Below, piece by piece: positions 8,713 to 16,928 of a stretch of 32,465 nt of DNA (positions are counted from its first letter, which is position 1; every line of letters begins with the position of its first letter). Source of the DNA: Vicingaceae bacterium. Lineage in GTDB: Bacteria > Bacteroidota > Bacteroidia > Flavobacteriales_E > Vicingaceae. The stretch covers positions 8,932 to 41,396 of the forward strand of contig JARGOE010000014.1 of the NCBI GenBank assembly GCA_029210015.1, written 5' to 3'. The notes beneath the pieces are model-generated. The model was not told where the DNA came from. It was given only the letters and a program-made list of their open reading frames with translations, and did not search any database. The position numbers were made by a program, and so were the translations under genes.

Positions 8713-11574
8713 TTAAGCCTCCTCCATAAATTCTTCAATTGGAGCACAGCTACAAATTAAGTTTCTATCACCATATGCATCATCAGCTCTTCCAACAGTT
8801 GGCCAATATTTTGAGTTCTGAATCCATTTTAGTGGAAAAGCTGCTCTTTCTCTGGAGTATGGATAGTCCCATTTATCAGAGATTACAACTTTAGAAGTAT
8901 GTGGAGCATTTTTTAAAGGATTATTTTCTTTATCCATATCACCAGTAATAATAGCATTAATTTCATTTTTAATAGCAATCATAACTTCAATAAAACGATC
9001 TAACTCCTCTTTGCTTTCACTTTCTGTTGGTTCTATCATTAGTGTTCCAGCAACTGGGAAAGAAACAGTAGGAGCATGATAACCATAATCCATCAATCGT
9101 TTTGCAATATCAGCCACTTCAATACCTGAAGCTTGTTTGAAGTCTCTACACTCTAAAATCATTTCGTGAGCTACTCTATTTTTATCATTGGTATACAAGA
9201 TCTTGTAGTCGTTTTCTAATTTAGCTTTAATATAATTAGCATTTAAAATTGCAGTTTCTGTAGATTTTCTCAATCCATCTGTTCCTAACATTTTAATGTA
9301 AGCATATGAGATTAGACAAACATAAGCACTACCCCAAGGTGCAGAAGAAACAGCTGTTATTGCATGTTCTCCGCCAGTTTTAATTAAAGGGTTACTTGGT
9401 AAAAAAGGTGTTAGTTGTTTCGCAACTCCAATAGGTCCAACACCAGGGCCACCACCTCCGTGAGGAATAGCAAAAGTTTTATGTAAGTTTAAGTGACAAA
9501 CATCTGCGCCAATATTTGCAGGGTTTGTTAACCCTACCTGAGCATTCATATTTGCACCATCCATATAAACTTGACCACCATTATCATGTATAACTTGCGT
9601 TAATTCCATGATACTTTCTTCAAAAACACCATGTGTTGATGGATATGTAATCATTGTACATGAAAGGTTATCTTTATGTAATACTGCTTTAGCCTTTAAA
9701 TCTTCAACATCAATATTGCCGTTTTCATCACATTTTGTAACTACTACTTTCATTCCAGCCATAACTGCACTAGCAGGGTTTGTTCCGTGAGCAGAAGCAG
9801 GGATTAAAGCAATGTTTCTGTGGTGATCGCCTCTACTTTCGTGATATGCTTTAATTACTAATAAGCCAGCATATTCTCCTTGAGCACCAGAATTCGGCTG
9901 TAATGATACTGCATCAAATCCTGTAATCTCAGACAAATCGTTCTCTAAAGTGGTTAACATCTCTTGGTATCCTTCAGCTTGATTAATAGGGGCAAAAGGG
10001 TGGATGTTTGACCATTCTTCCCAACCTAAAGGAATTAACTCGGATGCAGCATTTAATTTCATGGTGCAAGAACCAAGTGAAATCATAGAATGTGTAAGAG
10101 ATAAATCTTTATTTTCTAATCTCTTAATATATCGCATCATATCAGATTCTGAATGGTACTTATTAAATGATTCGTGAGTTAAATAGGAACTAGTTCTGTT
10201 TAAATCAGCAGGAATACCAATTATTGCAGAGCTATGTACTTCAGCATTATCAGTTGCATGAGAAAAAATAGAAGCAATCTGGTTAACGGATTCTTCATTT
10301 TCAGTTTCCCCCAAACTAATAGATATTGTTGAGTCTGTATAGTAGAAATTAATGTTATGAGATAATGCTAATTCCTTAATTTTTACTATAAGGCCAGATT
10401 CTATATTGTATGTTATAGTATCAAAGAAAGATGTATTAACCCTTTCAAAACCAAGGGCATCTAGTTTTCCAGCTAGTATTCCCGTTAATTCATTTGCATT
10501 TGAAGCAATATTTTTTATTCCTTGAGGTCCATGGTAAGCAGCATACATTCCTGCCATAACAGCTAATAGTACTTGTGCTGTACAAATATTAGAAGTTGCT
10601 CTATCTCTTTTAATGTGTTGCTCACGGGTTTGCAAAGCCATTCTTAAGGCTCTATTTCCTTGAGCATCAACTGTAACTCCAATAATTCTACCTGGTACAG
10701 ATCTTTTGTATTCTTCTTTAGTAGCAAAATAAGCTGCATGGGGGCCTCCATATCCTAGTGGTACTCCAAAACGTTGCGTTGATCCTACAACAACATCTGC
10801 TCCCCATTCTCCTGGAGGAGTTAATAATGATAAACTTAATAAATCAGCAGCTATAACAACTAAACTTCCATTTGCATGGGCTTTGTCGGTAAAAGCTTTA
10901 TAGTTATTTATTTGTCCTGTTACATCAGGATACTGAAGAATAGCTCCAAAAACCATTTCGTTAAATTCAAACGCATCATAGTCTCCAATAACTAATTCAA
11001 TTCCTAAAGGGTTTGCACGTGTTTTTAAAACATCAATGGTTTGAGGAAAGCACTTGTCTGAAACCAAAAATTGATTTGCTCCAGCTTTTTTTGCATCTCT
11101 GCTTCTGTTGTTAAAAGCTAAAATCATTGCTTCTGCTGCTGAAGTACCTTCATCTAATAAAGAAGAATTAGCTAACTCCATTCCTGTTAAATCCAAAACC
11201 ATTGTTTGATAATTTAACAATGCTTCTAATCTTCCTTGAGAAATTTCAGCCTGATAGGGGGTGTATGCTGTATACCATCCTGGGTTTTCTAGAATATTTC
11301 TTTTGATTACAGATGGGGTAATTGTATTGTTGTAGCCTAAACCAATGTATGATTTAAATACTTTGTTCTTTTTAGCTAAATCTTTAATATGATTAAGGTA
11401 TTCATATTCGGTCATAGCAGGTGTCAATTCCAAATCTTTACTCAACCTAATTTTATTAGGAATAGTTTCTTCTATTAATTGGTTGATTGAAGAAGCTTTG
11501 CAATCAGCCAACATACTATTTACGTCTTTGTCTCTAGGACCTATATGACGACTTGAAAATTTATCAGTAACCAT
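8713..11574 (-). CDS. gcvP: Glycine dehydrogenase (aminomethyl-transferring), P-protein of the glycine cleavage system, single-chain form
   Basis: 953 aa; [18 protein letters not shown]-terminus, [47 protein letters not shown]-lysine motif. Confidence 0.98.
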   Translation of the reverse strand: MVTDKFSSRHIGPRDKDVNSMLADCKASSINQLIEETIPNKIRLSKDLELTPAMTEYEYLNHIKDLAKKNKVFKSYIGLGYNNTITPSVIKRNILENPGWYTAYTPYQAEISQGRLEALLNYQTMVLDLTGMELANSSLLDEGTSAAEAMILAFNNRSRDAKKAGANQFLVSDKCFPQTIDVLKTRANPLGIELVIGDYDAFEFNEMVFGAILQYPDVTGQINNYKAFTDKAHANGSLVVIAADLLSLSLLTPPGEWGADVVVGSTQRFGVPLGYGGPHAAYFATKEEYKRSVPGRIIGVTVDAQGNRALRMALQTREQHIKRDRATSNICTAQVLLAVMAGMYAAYHGPQGIKNIASNANELTGILAGKLDALGFERVNTSFFDTITYNIESGLIVKIKELALSHNINFYYTDSTISISLGETENEESVNQIASIFSHATDNAEVHSSAIIGIPADLNRTSSYLTHESFNKYHSESDMMRYIKRLENKDLSLTHSMISLGSCTMKLNAASELIPLGWEEWSNIHPFAPINQAEGYQEMLTTLENDLSEITGFDAVSLQPNSGAQGEYAGLLVIKAYHESRGDHHRNIALIPASAHGTNPASAVMAGMKVVVTKCDENGNIDVEDLKAKAVLHKDNLSCTMITYPSTHGVFEESIMELTQVIHDNGGQVYMDGANMNAQVGLTNPANIGADVCHLNLHKTFAIPHGGGGPGVGPIGVAKQLTPFLPSNPLIKTGGEHAITAVSSAPWGSAYVCLISYAYIKMLGTDGLRKSTETAILNANYIKAKLENDYKILYTNDKNRVAHEMILECRDFKQASGIEVADIAKRLMDYGYHAPTVSFPVAGTLMIEPTESESKEELDRFIEVMIAIKNEINAIITGDMDKENNPLKNAPHTSKVVISDKWDYPYSRERAAFPLKWIQNSKYWPTVGRADDAYGDRNLICSCAPIEEFMEEA

Positions 11575-11606
11575 AATTATAAGTTTATGTATATTTAAAA
11601 GGTTAG

Positions 11607-11614
11607 CAAAGATA
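11607..11614 (-). promoter_or_regulatory. Candidate -7 element TATCTTTG upstream of gcvP
   Basis: Plus CAAAGATA equals minus TATCTTTG, perfect TAnnTTTG; TTG lies 16 bp upstream; ATG at 11574. Confidence 0.5.
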
Positions 11615-11685
11615 ATAAAAGAAGTACATACAAAATGTGATATTTGTTAACAGCTTTTAATCCTTTTTTAATAAATTTAACAAGC

Positions 11686-12453
11686 CTAAGAATTAGATAA
11701 AACGGAAGTGTTGTATGTTTTTTTCATGCTAGCTATTTGAGAGATTAAATCTCTGTTCTTTTCGGCAGCATTTCCAACAATAATAATATCAGCGCCTGCA
11801 TTATATATTTCTTTGGCAGCTTGAGGAGTTCTAATACCGCCACCTATAATTAAAGGCCCATTTAAATTTTCTTTAGTTTTTTGTATCATTTTGGTAGAGA
11901 TACATTTTTTAGCACCACTTCCACCATCAATGTAGGTTAATTTTAAACCTAGATATTCACCAGCTAAAGCTGTTGTGGAAGCAATTTCATCATTGTTGTG
12001 TGGTATTGGATTCGTTTCACTAACGTAAATTGCGGTAGTTTGAGTTCCGCAGTCAACTAATAAATAGCCTGTTGGAATAATTTCTATAGTTAACTTCTGC
12101 AACTTTGGTGTGGCAGCTACATGACTACCAATTAGTAACTCTGGGTTTCTTCCAGAAATTAAAGATAAAAACAAAATGGCATCCGCATACTTTGAAATTT
12201 GATCAGGACTCCCAGGAAAAATAATAACAGGCTTTTGGGTATTCTCTTTAATTAAGCGACAAGTTTGGTTAAAATCGCCTTTGGTAATAATGCTACCACC
12301 TACAAAAAAGAAATCAACTTCTTGTTCATTACATAATTGAACTGTCTTTAAAAGTTCAGCAACACTTTGTTTGTCAGGATCAATTAAAACTCCAAACATT
12401 TTTTGTTTAGAATTGCTGTTAGCTATAATATTATTATAAATGGGGTTTTGCAT
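11686..12453 (-). CDS. Geranylgeranylglyceryl/heptaprenylglyceryl phosphate synthase family protein (GGGPS/PcrB)
   Basis: FGVLIDPDK N-terminal motif, FFVGGSIITKG, IIFPGSPDQIS, YIDGGSGAKKCIS, GPLIIGGGIRTPQAAKEIYNAGADIIIVGNA. Start set at MQNPIYN (12453) rather than the longer track ORF (12501). Confidence 0.9.
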   Translation of the reverse strand: MQNPIYNNIIANSNSKQKMFGVLIDPDKQSVAELLKTVQLCNEQEVDFFFVGGSIITKGDFNQTCRLIKENTQKPVIIFPGSPDQISKYADAILFLSLISGRNPELLIGSHVAATPKLQKLTIEIIPTGYLLVDCGTQTTAIYVSETNPIPHNNDEIASTTALAGEYLGLKLTYIDGGSGAKKCISTKMIQKTKENLNGPLIIGGGIRTPQAAKEIYNAGADIIIVGNAAEKNRDLISQIASMKKTYNTSVLSNS

Positions 12454-13081
12454 TAATGCGAAGATAAGGATTCGTTGTATAAACCAAAATGTAATCCTCA
12501 ATTTTCTCCCAAGCCATGTTGAGTTGAATTTTTATGTGTGGCATTTCAATTATTCCCTTAAATGTATTCTTGGCTGGAGAAAAATCTTCAATAAATAAAT
12601 TCTCGATAAACAGCACTTCTTTTTTTCCATAATATTTATAAAGCGCTTCCTTTGCACCCCAATAAATGGTTAAACCTTCTTCAGTTGTAATGCTTTTTAA
12701 ATCTGTTTCGTTTAAAAACTTGTGTTTAATCCGTTCTACTTTATCGCTAATTTTTTCAACATCAATTCCACAATGATTTTTTTTATTTAAAATAATTGCA
12801 ACATAATCTCCAGAATGAGAAATTGAAATGTTCCAACCGTTGTTTAAAGAAGGCTTACCTTTTTCATCATAAATGATTGAGGTGTCTAAAAAAAAATGCT
12901 TTAGCAATAGACGTGTAGCTATCCACTGGTTAATTCTATTTTTGTTTTTTACTTCAGGTAAATCTTTAAGGGAAACTCCCTTTTCTGTGGCAATTTTTGT
13001 CAGTTCTTCGGAGGTTTCATTAATATACCAAATGCCTAGTTTAATATTTTTTGTAACGTTTTTATGTCGATATACAGGCAT
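12434..13081 (-). CDS. 4'-phosphopantetheinyl transferase superfamily protein
   Basis: NISISHSGDYVAIILNKKNHCGIDVEKI plus WGAKEALYKYYGKKE are Sfp/AcpS-superfamily motifs. 20-nt overlap with the GGGPS start. Confidence 0.85.
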   Translation of the reverse strand: MPVYRHKNVTKNIKLGIWYINETSEELTKIATEKGVSLKDLPEVKNKNRINQWIATRLLLKHFFLDTSIIYDEKGKPSLNNGWNISISHSGDYVAIILNKKNHCGIDVEKISDKVERIKHKFLNETDLKSITTEEGLTIYWGAKEALYKYYGKKEVLFIENLFIEDFSPAKNTFKGIIEMPHIKIQLNMAWEKIEDYILVYTTNPYLRINAKPHL

Positions 13082-13084
13082 TAC

Positions 13085-13115
13085 TTGAATTGTATTGGGT
13101 TATTCCTTAACTTTG
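13085..13115 (+). promoter_or_regulatory. Predicted ahcY promoter: TTG-N20-TAACTTTG
   Basis: TTG 13085-13087, 20-bp spacer, TAACTTTG 13108-13115, 30 bp before the ATG. Confidence 0.6.
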
Positions 13116-13145
13116 TAGTCCATAAAATTATAAAAACAATAACTA

Positions 13146-14459
13146 ATGAGCACAGACGTGGAAAGATTACCTTACAAAGTTAAAGATATATCCCTTGCAG
13201 AATGGGGAAGAAAAGAAATAAAAATAGCTGAAGCAGAAATGCCAGGTTTAATGAGTTTAAGAGAGGAGTATGGAGAATCTAAGCCCTTATCAGGAGCTAG
13301 AATTGCTGGCTGTTTACATATGACTATTCAAACTGCAGTTTTAATAGAGACACTAACTGCCTTAGGTGCTGAGGTTACTTGGTCTTCATGTAATATTTTC
13401 TCTACACAAGATCAGGCTGCAGCTGCAATTGCTGCAACAGGAGTTCCTGTTTATGCTTGGAAAGGTTTAACTGATGAAGAATTTGATTGGTGTATTGACC
13501 AAACAATAATGGGGTTTAAAGATGGGAAGCCTTTAAATATGATTTTAGATGATGGTGGAGATTTAACAAACATGGTGTTTGATAAATACCCTGAGTTGTG
13601 TAAAGATATTAAAGGTTTATCTGAAGAAACTACAACTGGAGTTCACAGATTATACGAAAGAATGAAAAATGGAACTTTAGTAATGCCAGCAATTAATGTA
13701 AATGATTCGGTTACTAAATCTAAATTTGATAATAAATACGGTTGTAAAGAATCGTTAGTAGATGCAATTAGACGAGCTACTGATGTAATGATGGCTGGAA
13801 AAGTTGCTGTTGTTGCTGGGTATGGTGATGTTGGTAAAGGTTCTGCAGCTTCTTTAAGAGGTGCTGGAGCAAGAGTAATTGTTACTGAAATTGATCCAAT
13901 TTGTGCTTTACAAGCAGCTATGGATGGTTTTGAGGTTAAGAAAATGGATGATGCTTGTAAAGAAGGTAACATCATAGTTACAACTACTGGTAACTTTAAC
14001 ATTATTCAAGGACGTCATTTTGAATCTATGAAAGATCAAACAATTGTTTGTAACATTGGTCACTTTGATAATGAAATTGATATGGCTTGGTTAAATGGTA
14101 AATATGGTGATACTAAGGATACTATTAAACCACAAGTTGACCAGTATAACATTAATGGTAAAGTAATTTTTGTTTTAGCAGAAGGTAGATTAGTAAACTT
14201 AGGTTGTGCAACAGGACATCCTTCTTTTGTAATGAGTAATTCATTTACTAACCAAACATTAGCTCAACTAGAGTTATGGAATAACACAGATGCTTACAAA
14301 AACGAAGTGTACATGTTGCCTAAACATTTAGATGAAAAAGTAGCAAGATTACACTTAGCTAAAATTGGTGTTGAGTTAGAAACGTTAACTCAAGAACAAG
14401 CTGATTATATCGATGTAAAAATTGAAGGTCCTTATAAAGTGGATCACTACAGATACTAG
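13146..14459 (+). CDS. ahcY: Adenosylhomocysteinase (S-adenosyl-L-homocysteine hydrolase)
   Basis: [86 protein letters not shown], ending KVDHYRY. Confidence 0.98.
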   Translation: MSTDVERLPYKVKDISLAEWGRKEIKIAEAEMPGLMSLREEYGESKPLSGARIAGCLHMTIQTAVLIETLTALGAEVTWSSCNIFSTQDQAAAAIAATGVPVYAWKGLTDEEFDWCIDQTIMGFKDGKPLNMILDDGGDLTNMVFDKYPELCKDIKGLSEETTTGVHRLYERMKNGTLVMPAINVNDSVTKSKFDNKYGCKESLVDAIRRATDVMMAGKVAVVAGYGDVGKGSAASLRGAGARVIVTEIDPICALQAAMDGFEVKKMDDACKEGNIIVTTTGNFNIIQGRHFESMKDQTIVCNIGHFDNEIDMAWLNGKYGDTKDTIKPQVDQYNINGKVIFVLAEGRLVNLGCATGHPSFVMSNSFTNQTLAQLELWNNTDAYKNEVYMLPKHLDEKVARLHLAKIGVELETLTQEQADYIDVKIEGPYKVDHYRY

Positions 14460-14479
14460 AAATTAATTTTTCTAATTTG

Positions 14480-14507
14480 AAAAGCCCCAACGATAGTTGG
14501 GGCTTTT
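14480..14507. terminator. Bidirectional intrinsic terminator between ahcY and the convergent lipoprotein gene
   Basis: AAAAGCCCCAAC-GATA-GTTGGGGCTTTT: 12-bp perfect stem with T-run; directly abuts the stop codon of the minus-strand gene (14508). Confidence 0.92.
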
Positions 14508-14930
14508 TTAATTATAAATATGTAAAACACTACCATCAAAGCTAGTTTGATATTGCTTTAGAGGTAAACTTGCTGGGCTTTTGGTTACAGAACCATCCGT
14601 TAATAAAAACTTAGATCCGCAGCAGTCGTCTAAAGCTGTAATATTATTAGTCTCTACAGAAACTAGAGCACAACTACTAGTTGATTCATAAGTACAGTGA
14701 CGATCATAAGCCTTAAACTCATCATTACTTGCTCTGTATAAAATAATACCACGAGAACCACCATTTATATACATCCAACCACCAGGAACAGTAACAGGAT
14801 TATAAGCCGGATTATTAGTTTGGATGTAATAATTAACATTAACAAGAGGTATGTTAGAGTTTTCATCCTTTTTGCAATTGTAAAAAAGCATTAAAGGCAG
14901 TAATAATATGTGGCACCATTTTTTTAGCAT
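14508..14930 (-). CDS. Putative lipoprotein with Rieske-like fold and degenerate cluster ligands
   Basis: Lipobox-like region LLPLMLFYNCKKDE; GGSRGIILYRASNDEFKAYDRHCTYES...DDCCGSKFLLTDGSVTKSPASLPLKQYQTSFDGSVLHIYN follows the layout of Bacteroidetes Rieske [2Fe-2S] small proteins. Confidence 0.6.
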   Translation of the reverse strand: MLKKWCHILLLPLMLFYNCKKDENSNIPLVNVNYYIQTNNPAYNPVTVPGGWMYINGGSRGIILYRASNDEFKAYDRHCTYESTSSCALVSVETNNITALDDCCGSKFLLTDGSVTKSPASLPLKQYQTSFDGSVLHIYN

Positions 14931-14944
14931 TGATGTAAAATTAG

Positions 14945-14958
14945 TAAATTCGAATTTA
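14945..14958. promoter_or_regulatory. 14-bp perfect palindrome TAAATTCGAATTTA in a divergent intergenic region, candidate shared -7 region
   Basis: Reads TAAATTCG (TAnnTTCG) on both strands, between starts at 14930 (-) and 14976 (+). Confidence 0.4.
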
Positions 14959-14975
14959 TAAAAGGAAGAACGTTA

Positions 14976-15272
14976 ATGAGAAGGTTAAAGTATATAGTTT
15001 CAATATTGTTTATTGTGTTATCGGTTTCAGCTTTTGGTCAAGAAACTAAAATGGTAAAAAATCGAAAGAAGCAGTTAGAGAAACAAGAGAAGAATAAAGA
15101 GAAAGAAACAGAAAAATCTATTGATGAGGGGAAGAAACGCCACATGAATATTCAAACTAAGGCGGTAAAAAAACGAATGAAAAAACAAAAAAAGAAATCT
15201 ACAAAATTAAACAGACAGCGGGCTGGTAAAAAGAAATCATTTTTTGCTCGAATTTTTGGAGGGAAAGGATAA
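14976..15272 (+). CDS. Small exported, very Lys-rich basic protein of unknown function
   Basis: 98 aa; signal peptide MRRLKYIVSILFIVLSVSAFGQ, then a highly basic Lys/Arg-rich tail. Confidence 0.8.
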   Translation: MRRLKYIVSILFIVLSVSAFGQETKMVKNRKKQLEKQEKNKEKETEKSIDEGKKRHMNIQTKAVKKRMKKQKKKSTKLNRQRAGKKKSFFARIFGGKG

Positions 15273-16052
15273 TTGGCTAAAATTACCGCTATAATAGTTG
15301 ATGATGAAGAGCTAGCAAGAGAGAATTTGCAAATGCTTTTAGAAGAGTTTTGTCCTGAAGTAGAAGTAATTGGTAAAGGAGAAAATGTTGAGCAAGCAAG
15401 AGAATTAATTATAGAAAGAAAGCCCGAAGCTGTATTTTTAGATATCAGAATGCCAAGTGGTGAAGAAGGGCTAGAGTTGTTAGAAGATGCTAGGCTTGGA
15501 AATTTTCAAATAGTCTTTGTTACGGCATTTAAAGAGCATGCTATAAAAGCTTTTAATGTAAATTCTATCCATTACATTTTAAAACCGATAGATATTGATG
15601 ATTTAAAAGAGGCTGTTGTTAAACTTTTAAATTATAAAGAATTGTTTTTAAAAGATAATTCTAACCTTGAATCTTATTTAGAGTCTTTAAAAAACCTTTC
15701 GGAAACTATACACTATCAAAACGAGTCAACCAAAATTACTGTTGCACATAGTAAAGGGATTAAGATTATTGATGATAATACTATCCTTTATTTAGAAGGA
15801 GACGGTAATTGCACAAATATCCATTTTACTGATGGCACTTCTTTTTTTGATACACGAACGCTAAAGGTTTATGATAATATATTAAATGAAAATAAGTTTT
15901 ATCGTATCCATAAAAAGCACATCATTAATTTAGAATGTTTAACAGATTATATTAGTGATGATGGTAGCTATGCACAACTCCAAAATGGTGTTAAATTGCC
16001 CGTTGCTCGTTCCAGAATTTCCGATTTTGTGCGTACTCTTAAATCATTATAA
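15273..16052 (+). CDS. LytTR-family response regulator 1 (TTG start)
   Basis: Receiver: IIVDDEE, VFLDIRMP, FVTAF, LKPID. C-terminal LytTR DNA-binding domain: ILYLEGDGNCTNIHFTDG...FYRIHKKHIINL...LPVARSR. Confidence 0.93.
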   Translation: MAKITAIIVDDEELARENLQMLLEEFCPEVEVIGKGENVEQARELIIERKPEAVFLDIRMPSGEEGLELLEDARLGNFQIVFVTAFKEHAIKAFNVNSIHYILKPIDIDDLKEAVVKLLNYKELFLKDNSNLESYLESLKNLSETIHYQNESTKITVAHSKGIKIIDDNTILYLEGDGNCTNIHFTDGTSFFDTRTLKVYDNILNENKFYRIHKKHIINLECLTDYISDDGSYAQLQNGVKLPVARSRISDFVRTLKSL

Positions 16053-16063
16053 TAACGAGTTAC

Positions 16064-16094
16064 TACCGTTTAATTGCTCAGAGATACAGTTTAG
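16064..16094 (+). promoter_or_regulatory. Candidate LytTR-type operator: direct repeats TACCGTTTA / TACAGTTTA, 21-bp period
   Basis: 16065-16073 ACCGTTTAA and 16086-16094 ACAGTTTAG match [TA][AC][CA]GTTN[AG][TG] (second perfect, first one mismatch), separated by 12 bp. Confidence 0.55.
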
Positions 16095-16160
16095 TAGTTT
16101 AATAAAACCAATCGCTCTACTTTACGTAAATTTAAAACAGACTAACAAAAACTGTATATC

Positions 16161-16919
16161 ATGACTATTGACACCATTATAATTGACGATGAAGAGAATG
16201 CTCGTAGCAATCTTAAACTAATTTTAGATGAATTTTGCCCTACTATTAATGTTGTAGCTGAAGCTGGTTCCGCTGAAGAAGCTAGAGCATTGATTAACCA
16301 TCATCAACCTAATTTATTATTTTTAGATATAAATATGCCGAATGAAGATGGCTTTGAGTTACTAGAGTCATTAGAAGATAAAAATTTCTCTGTTATATTT
16401 ATTACGGCACATAATCAATTTGCACTAAAAGCACTGAAAGCTGGAGCAATTGATTATATCGAGAAGCCAATTGATATAGAAGATTTACAAGCAGCAATAA
16501 GCAAGGTTTCTGTTGATAATGCTGCTGGAGGAAATGTAGATTATAATATGATTAGAAACATTTTAAACGAGCATAAAAATGATAGTAAATCGGATATTAT
16601 AGCTGTGCCAACATTGAGTGGATATGAGATTATAAAAATTGAAGATATTGTTCATTTAGAGGCTGATGAGAGTTACACTAAAATATTTTTAACTAATGGT
16701 AAAAAAACTACAAGTAGTATGACTATTGCTAAGTACGAAAAAGTATTAAATGAAGATATATTTTTTAGAGTTCACAAATCTCATATTATTAACACACGCC
16801 ATCATTTAAAAGAATTTAATCGTCATGAGGGTAATGTTGCCATTATGGATAATGGTGAAGCAATACCTGTAGCAAGAAGAAAACTTTCTGGATTTATCAG
16901 TAAAATAAAAACATTCTAA
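16161..16919 (+). CDS. LytTR-family response regulator 2
   Basis: Receiver: IIIDDEE, LFLDINMP, FITAH, EKPID. LytTR: IVHLEADESYTKIFLTNGKK...FFRVHKSHIINTRH...IPVARRK. Confidence 0.94.
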   Translation: MTIDTIIIDDEENARSNLKLILDEFCPTINVVAEAGSAEEARALINHHQPNLLFLDINMPNEDGFELLESLEDKNFSVIFITAHNQFALKALKAGAIDYIEKPIDIEDLQAAISKVSVDNAAGGNVDYNMIRNILNEHKNDSKSDIIAVPTLSGYEIIKIEDIVHLEADESYTKIFLTNGKKTTSSMTIAKYEKVLNEDIFFRVHKSHIINTRHHLKEFNRHEGNVAIMDNGEAIPVARRKLSGFISKIKTF

Positions 16920-16928
16920 GATAGTTTA

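Noticed and set aside
11575-11640. Glycine riboswitch upstream of gcvP
   Set aside because: The predicted 5' UTR is only about 25-30 nt and no riboswitch-like structure is visible.
13643-14002. 119-aa antisense ORF within ahcY
   Set aside because: Shadow frame of a strongly conserved coding gene; no signal or domain features.
14969-14977. Single LytTR-like half site AACGTTAAT upstream of the Lys-rich gene
   Set aside because: No second repeat at 21-bp spacing and it overlaps the start codon; likely chance in AT-rich DNA.
15955-16164. 69-aa ORF overlapping the regulator 1 end and the intergenic region, ending in ATGA with regulator 2
   Set aside because: Low-complexity, out-of-frame overlap with LytTR coding sequence; start lies within regulator 1; more likely chance.
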